Origin: an uncultured Chlamydiae bacterium
GTDB taxonomy: Bacteria; Chlamydiota; Chlamydiia; Chlamydiales; CALBHK01
DNA: 43,297 nucleotides
Assembly: GCA_937894565.1 (NCBI GenBank)
Contig: CALBHK010000179.1
Coordinates: 1 to 43,297 of the forward strand
Reading direction: 5' to 3'
Every line of letters starts with the position of its first letter. The stretch's first letter is position 1. The notes beneath the pieces were generated by a model that had not been told where the DNA came from, ran no database searches, and saw only the letters and a program-made list of their open reading frames with translations. Below, one piece after another: positions 8,286-16,229 of the stretch. The position numbers and the translations under genes are program-made.

Positions 8286-9185
8286 ATGGGAGCTACAAAA
8301 GCAGCCGATTTCGCGTTTGAACCCAAAGTATGGGCAGGACACGTACAGGCTTACTTTGATAGAAAATTAGTCGTAGGTCAATTCGCACGCAGAGACAATA
8401 CTCTGACTGCGGCACCTGGCGAAACCGTTAACTATCCTTTTTTCAAGAAAATCGGCGATGCCGAGGAACCTGATGAGGATTCTGGTCTGTCTGTAGACAA
8501 ATTACAAGACGACGCATTTTCATGCACAGTTAAAGAAGTTGCAAAAGCTGTAGGCGTGAAAAGACGTGCTCTTCGTAAATCCGCAGCAAGACGTGAAGAA
8601 ATCTTCACTGAAGTTCAGAATCAAATCGCTCGCGTTCACGCTGAGAAAGTTGATAAGGATTTGATCACTGAGATGAACACCACTGGTAACTATACTGCTG
8701 GTTTCGTTGCTGCTGCAAATACTGATTTAGCAAAAATCACCAACATCGCTAAAGGTAAAATCTTGGCGTTCGGTGATAAGCACGATCAGTCAGTTGCGAT
8801 GTTTGTTCATTCATTCTGTTACATGGATTTGATTACAGATCCAACCGCAGGCTTCTTGAAGGCTGATGCTAATGACCCATTTTGGGGCATGGCTGGTTTC
8901 ATGGGCCGCTTACTTGGTATGGCAATGTTCACATTGGACACCATGCCCGAGTATGCTGGCGGTATCGGTGGCAAGAAAGCATTCTATTCATTCATCATTA
9001 AGGCAGATCCTTACGGTATTATTACCGCTGAGGAGCCAGAGATGGATCAAGATTATGACTTGCTACACAGAGAACATTTGTTCACTGGCGGTCAATATTA
9101 CGGCGTTAAAGCTTTCCACGGAAAAGTTGCAGCAGATGACAAGCGCATTTGCAGAAACCTTTTCGCTACAAGCATTGACGTATAA
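8286..9185 (+). CDS. Major capsid protein
   Basis: It is the HK97-fold shell protein. Evidence is its place after the scaffold, its 299-aa length and the family-like pattern: an N-terminal arm, FDRKLVVGQFARRDNTLT with APGETVNYPFF, a long central helix (VQNQIARVHAEKVDKDLI), the MFVHSFCYMDLI spine region and a C-terminal strand region. The pattern recalls N4 gp56 or P22-like coats. AAGGAGA precedes the ATG. Expression is probably high, and a terminator lies just past the following gene. Confidence 0.85.
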   Translation: MGATKAADFAFEPKVWAGHVQAYFDRKLVVGQFARRDNTLTAAPGETVNYPFFKKIGDAEEPDEDSGLSVDKLQDDAFSCTVKEVAKAVGVKRRALRKSAARREEIFTEVQNQIARVHAEKVDKDLITEMNTTGNYTAGFVAAANTDLAKITNIAKGKILAFGDKHDQSVAMFVHSFCYMDLITDPTAGFLKADANDPFWGMAGFMGRLLGMAMFTLDTMPEYAGGIGGKKAFYSFIIKADPYGIITAEEPEMDQDYDLLHREHLFTGGQYYGVKAFHGKVAADDKRICRNLFATSIDV

Positions 9186-9202
9186 TCTAGGGGGACAAGA
9201 AA

Positions 9203-9586
9203 ATGAGTAAATCAAACGAGAATAACCCACACCTAGTCGTAGTTCCTGTAGGAACTCAGGCCGCAAGCATTGAGTTACCTGGAATTTACGCTAGAAAAAA
9301 AATGATCTTGAAAAATATGTGGCTCATCAACCAAGCAAACTTGGTTGCTGATGACACCAACTATTTGCAAGTTCAATTGTTGGCAGCTCCCGCTGGTGCT
9401 GTTTTGGCTGAAGTTAGCTCAAAACTTACTGGTGGCGAAGGTACTTTAACCAAGAACGTAGCGAAAGCTGCTGGAGAACAAGAAATTGAACTCCCTGCTG
9501 GTTCAAGCCTTCCAATCAACGTGGTTAAAAACGGAACAGGCGTTCCTACTTTAGCTGTGGTTGTATTAGAGCTTTACAAAGTATAA
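9203..9586 (+). CDS. Putative capsid decoration protein
   Basis: The 127-aa protein follows the coat gene and is rich in beta-strand patterns (MILKNMWLINQANLV, VLAEVSSKLTGGEGTLT, LAVVVLELYKV). Small beta-sandwich proteins in this spot usually bind the outer capsid as decoration or head fibre. No signature motif is seen, so role rests on position and fold pattern. AGGGGGA precedes the start. A terminator follows five bases after the stop. Confidence 0.6.
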   Translation: MSKSNENNPHLVVVPVGTQAASIELPGIYARKKMILKNMWLINQANLVADDTNYLQVQLLAAPAGAVLAEVSSKLTGGEGTLTKNVAKAAGEQEIELPAGSSLPINVVKNGTGVPTLAVVVLELYKV

Positions 9587-9590
9587 TTGC

Positions 9591-9615
9591 AGGGGGGAGA
9601 AATCCCCCCTCTTTT
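9591..9615 (+). terminator. Intra-operon terminator after capsid genes
   Basis: Stem AGGGGGG (9591-9597) pairs perfectly with CCCCCCT (9604-9610) around the loop AGAAAT, followed by CTTTTTC. It would end most transcripts after coat and decoration genes and lower expression of the neck genes downstream. Confidence 0.85.
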
Positions 9616-9634
9616 TCAATCTTGGAGAAAGAAA

Positions 9635-9763
9635 ATGGCAACAGGTCGTAGACGACAATCAGATGATAAAAAGAAAAAGGGCGGTAATGTAGAGCAAAAA
9701 AAGGAACCAAAAGAACCTAAAAAGCAAGCTGCACAATCCGTTTCTTATAAAGGTAAAAAATAA
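9635..9763 (+). CDS. Small lysine-rich protein, 42 aa
   Basis: It starts MATGRRRQSDDKKKKGG and is strongly basic throughout, ending SYKGKK. It has a good ribosome site (TTGGAGAAAG) and its stop abuts the next start. The basic, disordered composition suggests a nucleic-acid-binding or internal head peptide, but that is a guess. Confidence 0.6.
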   Translation: MATGRRRQSDDKKKKGGNVEQKKEPKEPKKQAAQSVSYKGKK

Positions 9764-10120
9764 ATGGCACTATCAGCCGCACAACAACAAGACATAGTAT
9801 TTTATCTAGGTTGGTCTGGGAAATCTATCATAGTTGGTTCAACCAATTATAATTCTCAGGTGGCTGATAGACTTAAAAATCTTACTCCAGAATTGGAAGT
9901 AAATGTAATTAGTTTAGTTGATCAATTGAAAGCAATTGATGAGAAGCTTGGAAAAGCGTCCTGTAGATTGGCTGCAAAGCGCGTAGACGAAATCGAATTG
10001 AATCCAGATGAAATCTATTGGCTCAGAAAAGAGCGAATGAGGCTTGCGAAGTTACTCGGGCAGCTTCTTGATATTCCGCTTGTTTCTACTGGCGGGGTAA
10101 ATGTGAGCGTTTGTATATGA
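9764..10120 (+). CDS. Putative head-tail connector protein
   Basis: This 118-aa helical protein begins the neck module. Its pattern (LSAAQQQDIVFYLGWSGK, VADRLKNLTPELEVNVISLV, LRKERMRLAKLLGQLLDI) fits small all-helical adaptors such as gp6-type connectors that sit under the portal. There is no diagnostic motif. It overlaps the next gene by four bases (ATGA). Confidence 0.5.
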   Translation: MALSAAQQQDIVFYLGWSGKSIIVGSTNYNSQVADRLKNLTPELEVNVISLVDQLKAIDEKLGKASCRLAAKRVDEIELNPDEIYWLRKERMRLAKLLGQLLDIPLVSTGGVNVSVCI

Positions 10121-10539
10121 GCATCATCGAATCACTCAAAGATTGCTCAGATGCGATTTTAGGGATTCGAGATAGCATTGGGGCCGATTTAAAAAAGATT
10201 TATGTAGTAACTAGGACGTGGTCCGGTGGAGAAGTTGGCGAGGGCAATGTCGTTGATTCCGAGATGATTCTTGTCAACACTCCTCACATTGTGGATTTGT
10301 CTTTGAATTTTCGTGCGCTTGAGGGTGGTAATGTGAAGCAAGGCGATTTGCTTTTAAAGATGGTTGATAAGCAGCGCTATCCACGAGAAACATTTGAGCC
10401 CACTACTTTAGGACCAGGACAAGAAAGATTTATGAGAATCGGAGAACAGCTCTATACTGTAATTGCAGTCAGAGAAAGATATTTGCAGTTTGATATTCAA
10501 GTCAGGCCGCTAAGTGACCAGAGGAGGTACTTGCCATGA
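10117..10539 (+). CDS. Putative head closure / stopper protein
   Basis: The 140-aa protein has a helical start, then a beta-rich body (KKIYVVTRTWSGGEVGEG, VDLSLNFRALEGGNVKQGDL, FMRIGEQLYTVIAVRERYL). Small beta-barrel proteins at this position close the head after packaging. The exact family is not recognised. I chose ATG 10117, overlapping the previous stop, rather than the TTG at 10111. It ends four bases into the next gene. Confidence 0.5.
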   Translation: MSIIESLKDCSDAILGIRDSIGADLKKIYVVTRTWSGGEVGEGNVVDSEMILVNTPHIVDLSLNFRALEGGNVKQGDLLLKMVDKQRYPRETFEPTTLGPGQERFMRIGEQLYTVIAVRERYLQFDIQVRPLSDQRRYLP

Positions 10540-10967
10540 AGTTTATTCGTAAGAACGGGAGGATTATTCCTATTGGTGAAAAGAAATCTTCTGCTGGCGG
10601 TTATGGTAAAACGGCTGCTTATGGAGCACTTGTTGGCGCATTAAATATGGGTGTTGGTATTGTAGCAAAAAGGCCAATGCAGCCGAAGTTTATTCCGTTA
10701 GGGGTTGGTGTCGCCGCAACTGGGGCCGCTCTAGGTCTTGCCGGTCAGGCATATTCAATACATCGTGGTGTTAAAGAATATAAGAAGACTGGATCGAAAA
10801 TTGAAGGCGTGAAAGAGTTTTTGGGACATTCTGTATCTTTAGGTCTTGGAACTTTTGCTGGAGCTGGTGCTCTCATTGGCGGATTAAAGGCAAAACCAAA
10901 AATCACGCAAGCCGCACAAAGATTTTCAACGCTTTATAAACGTAGACACCTTAAAATAATCAAATGA
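10536..10967 (+). CDS. Gly/Ala-rich membrane-prone protein with NGRIIPI tag
   Basis: Unrecognised, 143 aa. The start MKFIRKNGRIIPIGEKK matches the tag of the protein at 5689 (eight of eleven core positions identical). Two or three Gly/Ala hydrophobic segments follow (GVGVAATGAALGLAGQAYS; LGTFAGAGALIGGL). It looks like a membrane-inserting virion protein or ejection factor. A strong AGAGGAGG ribosome site lies before it, and it overlaps its neighbours by four bases on each side. Confidence 0.55.
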   Translation: MKFIRKNGRIIPIGEKKSSAGGYGKTAAYGALVGALNMGVGIVAKRPMQPKFIPLGVGVAATGAALGLAGQAYSIHRGVKEYKKTGSKIEGVKEFLGHSVSLGLGTFAGAGALIGGLKAKPKITQAAQRFSTLYKRRHLKIIK

Positions 10968-11422
10968 CCACCACAATAAAGTTAAACCAATTTGCAGATG
11001 TACTTCGTGAGTTCCCGAACAAATCCCTTGATGCAGTAAAAAAAGGCGTTGTTTCTGGGGTGGCGAGGTCTATCCCAGATTTGGTGAAGGCTTCTCCTGT
11101 GGACACCGGACTTTACGCACAGTCGTGGAATTTTACCGCAGACGAGCAATCTGTCATTCTCGGAAACTACGCCCCCCACGCCGCAATCATTGAGGATGGG
11201 GCGAGGCCATTTACCCCACCAATTGGTCCTTTATTGGCTTGGGCAAAGCGTGTTTTAAAAGACTCTAGCCAGCCACCAAACTATTCAGATGAGGTTTGGG
11301 CGCTGGCCAAGGGCACTCAAAAGAAGATTGCTGCAAACGGTATGCAGCCACGAAAGATTTTGGAATCAATGATTCCTACTATTCTTGATAATATTCGTCA
11401 GGAGATAAAACTCCATGAATGA
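10964..11422 (+). CDS. HK97 gp10-like neck / tail completion protein
   Basis: The family joins tail to head. Residues about 44-56 show the hallmark SPVDTGLYAQSWNF, where VDTG.[LY]..S is conserved. NYAPHAAIIEDGARPF follows, the usual Y...[VI]E.G core. Length 152 aa is normal. It starts inside the previous stop (ATGA) and overlaps the next gene by eight bases. Confidence 0.75.
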   Translation: MTTTIKLNQFADVLREFPNKSLDAVKKGVVSGVARSIPDLVKASPVDTGLYAQSWNFTADEQSVILGNYAPHAAIIEDGARPFTPPIGPLLAWAKRVLKDSSQPPNYSDEVWALAKGTQKKIAANGMQPRKILESMIPTILDNIRQEIKLHE

Positions 11423-12011
11423 GTCGGCATCAAAAGAGATCGTCAAAAGATTGGCGGAATTTCTGAAGGTCAGAATCCCTGAGCTTCAGGATGTCCTTGA
11501 GGACTGGCCCGAGCCAAATATTGCGTTGAAATATCCGGCGTTGTCGGTGTTTTCTGGCGTGCCAGTTCTTCATAGGCATTTCGCGCCCGTGCGCAAGACA
11601 ATCCAATCTATTGATGGAGAGGCCGTCAAAGTTAAGCCGGTCTATGTGGTCGGCGATTACGAATGGCGTCTTCAATTGGATTTTTGGTGCGGGTCTAAGC
11701 CTGAGCGTCATAGAATCTATGAGGCTTTTTATAAAGCATTTAATGATCAATTCGTACAAGACGAGATGGAAATGCTCGGTATTTCGTTGCAGCTTGAGGG
11801 CTATCACAATATTATAGCAAGGTACAATCTAGTTTCCTTTGCTCTTGATGACAGTGAGGCTGGATCACAAAGAAAAGAGTGGCGCATAAAAGTAGTGGTT
11901 TTATCAAACTGTGATGCGATACTTGAGAAAGAACAGTACAAGATTATCGAGACTGAATTACAGTTAGATATTGCGACTGATATTATAATACAAAACCAAG
12001 AGGGAGCATAA
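11415..12011 (+). CDS. Putative tail terminator protein
   Basis: The 198-aa protein lies between the gp10-like protein and the sheath, the usual slot for the tail terminator that caps the tube. It begins with a helix (IVKRLAEFLKVRIPELQDVL), then LKYPALSVFSGV and alternating strands, ending in WRIKVVVLSNCDAI. This layout resembles gpU-type terminators, but no motif proves it. AGGAG precedes the start. Confidence 0.55.
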   Translation: MNESASKEIVKRLAEFLKVRIPELQDVLEDWPEPNIALKYPALSVFSGVPVLHRHFAPVRKTIQSIDGEAVKVKPVYVVGDYEWRLQLDFWCGSKPERHRIYEAFYKAFNDQFVQDEMEMLGISLQLEGYHNIIARYNLVSFALDDSEAGSQRKEWRIKVVVLSNCDAILEKEQYKIIETELQLDIATDIIIQNQEGA

Positions 12012-12012
12012 G

Positions 12013-13476
12013 ATGAGTAGCATTTTTAGATCTACAGACCCAACAGTCTGGGATGATGTCGACGGCATCATCGTAAGTGAAACTGCGCCATCTCCTAACA
12101 TCGTTGGGAGTCCTGCAAACATTGCAATTCTAGCTGGTCAATTCCAGCGTGGTCCTGCAAATGTTCTGCAAGAAGTGGCGTCAATCGGCGAATTTCATGA
12201 GAAATATGGCAAGTCCAGTTACTCTGGAAATATCGCAATTAAAAACAAAAAATTCGGAAGACTCAGAGTCATTCGTGTTGTTGCGGCTGCTGCTGTAACT
12301 GCTAGTAAAGCATTTCAAGACAGCGGTGGTTCACCTGCTGACAGAATTACTTTTACTGCAAAACAAGGTGCTGGCGCTTATGGCAACAACATCCAAGTTA
12401 AGATCGAGACTGGCTCTTCTTCAGGCAAGAAATATACCATTAGAGATGCAAACGTAAATTCTGTTTTACCTGATGAAGTCTACGACAACATCGTTATTAC
12501 AGCGATCACAAGTTCGACATTTGGTAACTCTGCTTTGGTAACTGCCACTGTAAATAGTTCCGTTGCTGAACCTGCAAACGTAGCTTTCACAAATTTAGCG
12601 AGCGGATCTGATGGATCTGTTGCTGATACTGATTACCAAACAGCTATTGCTGTCGCTGAGGTTGAGCGTGCAGGTAATTTCCTTTTCTTAGATGCGTACA
12701 ACGCTACAAGAAACGGCTATTTAAAACAGCACGCCGCTGACACTACCGACAAGATGGTTATTCTTGCTGGATTAGAAACTGACACTGTTGCGCAAGCAAT
12801 TGCAGATGTTGCTAACTATCGAGATGCTGACGGCAGAATCATTTACTCATACCCATGGGTTGAAACTGTAATTGAAGGCGTGACCCAAATGGTTCAGCCT
12901 GCAAGTTTTTATGCTTCGTTGCTTTCTCAGACTGCACCGAACATTGATCCAGCAAAAACCTCTAACACTCAGTTCTTGAGCGGAATTACAAACCTCAAGA
13001 GACAGCTCAAGCGCAATGATTACATTCAGCTTATGGCTGCTGGTATTAGCTCATTTGAATTCGACCAGGACATCGGTTTTGTCGTTAAATCTGGTATCGT
13101 TACTCAGATCGCAAACAGCAGTAAGTTGACAGTTCTACGTCGCAGAATGGCAGATTACTACGGTGATTCTGTTGCTCGCTTCTTGAAGAATTATCAAGGC
13201 GAAGTGAACTCAAAAGAAAAGCGCAGAGAAGTTAAGGGCGCAATTTTAGCATTCGATGATCAGCAAATCTCTTTGGGGATCTTGCCATCTGATGCTGAGG
13301 TTGAGGGTGAAGGTAAGGCACGCCTTATTGACACTGAAAGCCTCAACACTGCTACATCTGTTGCTGCTGGTTTTTTCAAAATCCTTGTTAAAAGACGTAT
13401 CTTCAGTTCCATGAGATTTATTGTGTTTCAATTGGAAATTGGCGAATCCGTTCTTGTGACAGAAGTGGAGGGATAA
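12013..13476 (+). CDS. Contractile tail sheath protein
   Basis: It forms the outer sheath whose contraction drives the tube into the cell. The N-terminus has the sheath-type pattern SPNIVGSPANIAILAGQFQRGP, then a variable inserted beta domain at about 105-205. The conserved C-terminal core has QDIGFVVKSGIVTQ and AGFFKILVKRRIFSSMRFIV, where C-terminal strands link neighbouring subunits. Length, 487 aa, fits. Tube and chaperone genes follow. It is the strongest evidence for a myovirus. Confidence 0.9.
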   Translation: MSSIFRSTDPTVWDDVDGIIVSETAPSPNIVGSPANIAILAGQFQRGPANVLQEVASIGEFHEKYGKSSYSGNIAIKNKKFGRLRVIRVVAAAAVTASKAFQDSGGSPADRITFTAKQGAGAYGNNIQVKIETGSSSGKKYTIRDANVNSVLPDEVYDNIVITAITSSTFGNSALVTATVNSSVAEPANVAFTNLASGSDGSVADTDYQTAIAVAEVERAGNFLFLDAYNATRNGYLKQHAADTTDKMVILAGLETDTVAQAIADVANYRDADGRIIYSYPWVETVIEGVTQMVQPASFYASLLSQTAPNIDPAKTSNTQFLSGITNLKRQLKRNDYIQLMAAGISSFEFDQDIGFVVKSGIVTQIANSSKLTVLRRRMADYYGDSVARFLKNYQGEVNSKEKRREVKGAILAFDDQQISLGILPSDAEVEGEGKARLIDTESLNTATSVAAGFFKILVKRRIFSSMRFIVFQLEIGESVLVTEVEG

Positions 13477-13480
13477 GAAC

Positions 13481-13903
13481 ATGGCACCATCAATTAGAGG
13501 CCACCAGGGCCGAATTAAGATTTTTAAAGCTGGCGCACCTGCCGACATCGTAGAAATCACATCTGCGGAAGTGAATCAGGACTCCAACTTTATGCGCTCC
13601 ATGTACGTCGGAAAATCCATTCCTGAAGGCGATCAAACGCAAGAGGGTTGGTCTGGTTCTATGGACTGTGAAGTCAAAGGCCCAGAGATCGACGATTTCA
13701 TTGACGCATTAATCAATGCAAACCTTGCAGGTATCGGTGTTGAAGAAGTAACCGTTATCATGGAAGAGTTATATGCTGACGGCACACTTAGAGCTTACGT
13801 TTACTACGACATGCAATTTAAAATGTCGAAGAGACAGCCTAATTTGACCGAGAAAATGACGAAAAGACTTGAATGGCAAGCATCCGGCAGATTACCATTG
13901 TAG
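13481..13903 (+). CDS. Tail tube protein
   Basis: It forms the inner tube inside the sheath. The 140-aa beta-rich protein directly follows the sheath gene. GDQTQEGWSGSMDCEVKGPE and the late strand YVYYDMQFKMS followed by KRLEWQASGRLPL match tube proteins of Mu-type contractile tails. GGAGGG ribosome site. The gene is followed by a strong terminator, consistent with very high expression. Confidence 0.83.
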   Translation: MAPSIRGHQGRIKIFKAGAPADIVEITSAEVNQDSNFMRSMYVGKSIPEGDQTQEGWSGSMDCEVKGPEIDDFIDALINANLAGIGVEEVTVIMEELYADGTLRAYVYYDMQFKMSKRQPNLTEKMTKRLEWQASGRLPL

Positions 13904-13906
13904 TCA

Positions 13907-13962
13907 TCTGCTAAAGCAGACGCTCAAGACGGGGTGGCAGATAATATCTGCCGCCCCTTTTA
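13907..13962 (+). terminator. Intra-operon terminator after tail tube gene
   Basis: The stem GGGGTGGCAG (13931-13940) pairs with CTGCCGCCCC (13948-13957, one G-T pair) around ATAATAT, followed by TTTT. A smaller TCTGC/GCAGA hairpin at 13907-13920 precedes it and shares the CTGC/GCAG core, so alternative pairing between the two is possible. Confidence 0.83.
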
Positions 13963-13983
13963 ATTTAACTTTGGAGAAACTAA

Positions 13984-14328
13984 ATGGAAAATGTTTATAA
14001 TGTAAAACTAGGAACTGGAAAAACAGTTACCCTACGTGAAATGAAAACCAAGTATGAAGACCTTGCAATCAAGGCTGTTGGAAATAGAGCTGGGAATAAT
14101 AATCACTTGATGCAAAAAATGATGGGTGATGAGTTGTTAAAGCTTCTTGTTATGGACGTAGATGGTAAGAAGCCGTCATCCAATGAACTAGAGAAAATTG
14201 ATGAGCTATTCACTTACATGGAAATTATGTCCCTTCGTAAAGTCATTCTTAAAATAACAGGAATTGACAAGCCCGAGGGGGAAGAGGAGCCGGAGCTCAT
14301 CATAACGAGCAGCTCTGGCGCACAATAA
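13984..14328 (+). CDS. Tail assembly chaperone, short (G-type) form
   Basis: The 114-aa soluble protein lies between tube and tape measure genes, where chaperones that coat the tape measure are encoded. It is helical and ends in an acidic tail (GIDKPEGEEEPELIITSSS). A run GGGGG at 14277-14281, read GAG GGG GAA, allows a -1 slip into an open frame reaching the tape measure, so a longer GT-type fusion is expected. TTGGAGAAA precedes the ATG. Confidence 0.8.
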   Translation: MENVYNVKLGTGKTVTLREMKTKYEDLAIKAVGNRAGNNNHLMQKMMGDELLKLLVMDVDGKKPSSNELEKIDELFTYMEIMSLRKVILKITGIDKPEGEEEPELIITSSSGAQ

Positions 14329-14459
14329 CCTGGATTTGTAGGTACACAAGCTTTACTCCAAACGATATACTGGAGATGGAACCGTGGAAATTGAAAGTAG
14401 TTGTCGAACAGCTAACTGAAATTATAAAGATGGAGAAATCCACCATGTCAGGAGATTAA
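14280..14459 (+). CDS. Frameshifted extension of tail chaperone (T-type part)
   Basis: The -1 frame relative to the upstream gene is open from 14268 to a TAA at 14457-14459, one base before the tape measure ATG. No start codon with a ribosome site serves it. It encodes about 59 residues including HNEQLWRTITWICRYTSFTP then LEMEPWKLKVVVEQL, a Trp-rich helical pattern like other GT tails. Slippage of the glycine tRNA on GGGGG at 14277-14281 would give a fusion of about 158 aa. The open frame is seen; the slip is inferred from family behaviour. Confidence 0.75.
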   Translation, partial: GRGAGAHHNEQLWRTITWICRYTSFTPNDILEMEPWKLKVVVEQLTEIIKMEKSTMSGD

Positions 14460-16229
14460 ATGGCTACCCCATTAATATACAATGTACTAACGGAGTTCAG
14501 ATTCGAGATCGGTTCTGCCCTTCTTGGCTCTGAGCGTTTAGCTGGTGCTGTTGAAAATATTAGTGCAGCGGCTGATAATGCTCTTTTTAGTTTCCAGAAA
14601 CTCGGTGCAGGAATTGTAGCTAGTATGGGTCTAGGTACAGGGGGCTTACTCGGAGGCTTGGGGGTTGCACTTCAAGTCTCCGATAAGTTTGCGCAGTCTC
14701 AGAGAGACATTGCAAACATCATCACATCCAACACTGGCGGGACGATGAGCTGGGTGGATGCTCTTACTTCTGCTGATGCAACCATGCAAAATATCAATAA
14801 GAAGGCGCAGGAGTTCTCGCTTTCGACCACTGATTTGCTTTCCACTTCCAAGCAGCTTGGAGCGGTACTTTTAAGCCATGGATTAGATGACACCACTCTC
14901 ACAAAGAGCGTGGATCTTTCTAGGCAATATTTAAAATCGGCTCCTACACTCGGGGTTGACCCTGGAATGGCTCAACAACAGCTCGTGCGTGCTGTCCTGG
15001 GCGATGCCAGCGGTAACGACACTCTATTTACCCGTCTGACTGGTGAAACAAAGGCATTAAAGCCATTTGGTGAGGCTGGCGGAACACAAAAATTTAATGC
15101 GCTTCCCGCAGCTCAAAGACTTGATCTGTTGACTCGTGGTTTGGCGCAGTTTAGCTCTAACGTGAACTATACTCACGCCAATGCGCTTTCTCTTGCTGGT
15201 GAAATGCGCAGACTGGGCGAAAATATCAAAGGTACATTCTCGATTTTAAAGGGCGTGGGCGATGCTCTGATAATCCCAGTTAAGATGGCACTTCATGCGC
15301 TCAACGAATACTTATCAAAGCAGGGTAGAGCTGTTTTTGACAGCTTCGGGAAGATGATTGCCTCTTCATTTCAGACGCCGGAAAAAGCATTGGCGACATT
15401 CTATCAGGCTAGTCAGTTAGCTGGCGACGTTAAGCTTGCGAGTAAGATTCTTGGAATCGTGGGGGGCTTTATGGCCTTGAATCACGTTCTTGGAATGTTG
15501 GGAGTTTCAATTCCAATTGTAACAATTGCTCTCAGGACATTAGCAGTAATGCTTGGGGCTGGTACTGTAGGCATTGGTCTCTTTGTTGCTCTGTTTGTTA
15601 AGATGTTTGCTGCAATTACCACAATCTTAGTTCCTCTTGCTTTATTGGTTGGATTTATTCAATTGATTTCAAGAGCAATTGCTTATGCAAAAATTTCAGA
15701 TGCAAAAGATTTAGCAGAGCTTGCTCCGAGATTTGCTGAAATAGCACGGCTATTTAAGTTTGTATTTCAGCCGTTGTTTGATGCATTTGATGCTCTTGCG
15801 GAATTTATTTCACCGCTATTTAAGTTGTCAATTTACGCTCAAGCCGCCGCTTCGGTTCTCGAATTTCTAGCCACAACTCTACTACTTGCCCGTGCTACAT
15901 TTCAGGGGATTATTTTTGCTCTCATGGAACTATTCAATCAGGTGATGAGCTTCTTCCAGGGTGGAGGATTTAATTTTCAGGCAATTCAAGATGCATTCAA
16001 TGCAGGTATTGACCAGCTTCTTGAAGAGGCTCTGGGCCAGGTGAATACTGGCGAAGCTACGGTAAATCAAGTCACAAATATCGGAAAAGTAGAAATCAAA
16101 AATCAATTCAAAGAACAAATGGAGCCTGACAGAGTCGCTTTCAGCTTAACTAAGCAACTCATGAAGGCTGCACAAAATCCAACTCAATCACGCGGTAGGC
16201 AGTTCTCGCCAGTAGGAGCGCCCACATGA
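14460..16229 (+). CDS. Tape measure protein
   Basis: It sets tail length and is ejected ahead of the DNA. The 589-aa protein is mostly helical, with Gly-rich hydrophobic segments near 55-75 and a membrane-prone region near 320-410 (LAVMLGAGTVGIGLFVALF). A Gln/Asn-rich C-terminus would bind the hub. At about 0.15 nm per residue the tail would be near 88 nm. It follows the chaperone pair as usual, and its last four bases overlap the next gene. Confidence 0.88.
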   Translation: MATPLIYNVLTEFRFEIGSALLGSERLAGAVENISAAADNALFSFQKLGAGIVASMGLGTGGLLGGLGVALQVSDKFAQSQRDIANIITSNTGGTMSWVDALTSADATMQNINKKAQEFSLSTTDLLSTSKQLGAVLLSHGLDDTTLTKSVDLSRQYLKSAPTLGVDPGMAQQQLVRAVLGDASGNDTLFTRLTGETKALKPFGEAGGTQKFNALPAAQRLDLLTRGLAQFSSNVNYTHANALSLAGEMRRLGENIKGTFSILKGVGDALIIPVKMALHALNEYLSKQGRAVFDSFGKMIASSFQTPEKALATFYQASQLAGDVKLASKILGIVGGFMALNHVLGMLGVSIPIVTIALRTLAVMLGAGTVGIGLFVALFVKMFAAITTILVPLALLVGFIQLISRAIAYAKISDAKDLAELAPRFAEIARLFKFVFQPLFDAFDALAEFISPLFKLSIYAQAAASVLEFLATTLLLARATFQGIIFALMELFNQVMSFFQGGGFNFQAIQDAFNAGIDQLLEEALGQVNTGEATVNQVTNIGKVEIKNQFKEQMEPDRVAFSLTKQLMKAAQNPTQSRGRQFSPVGAPT

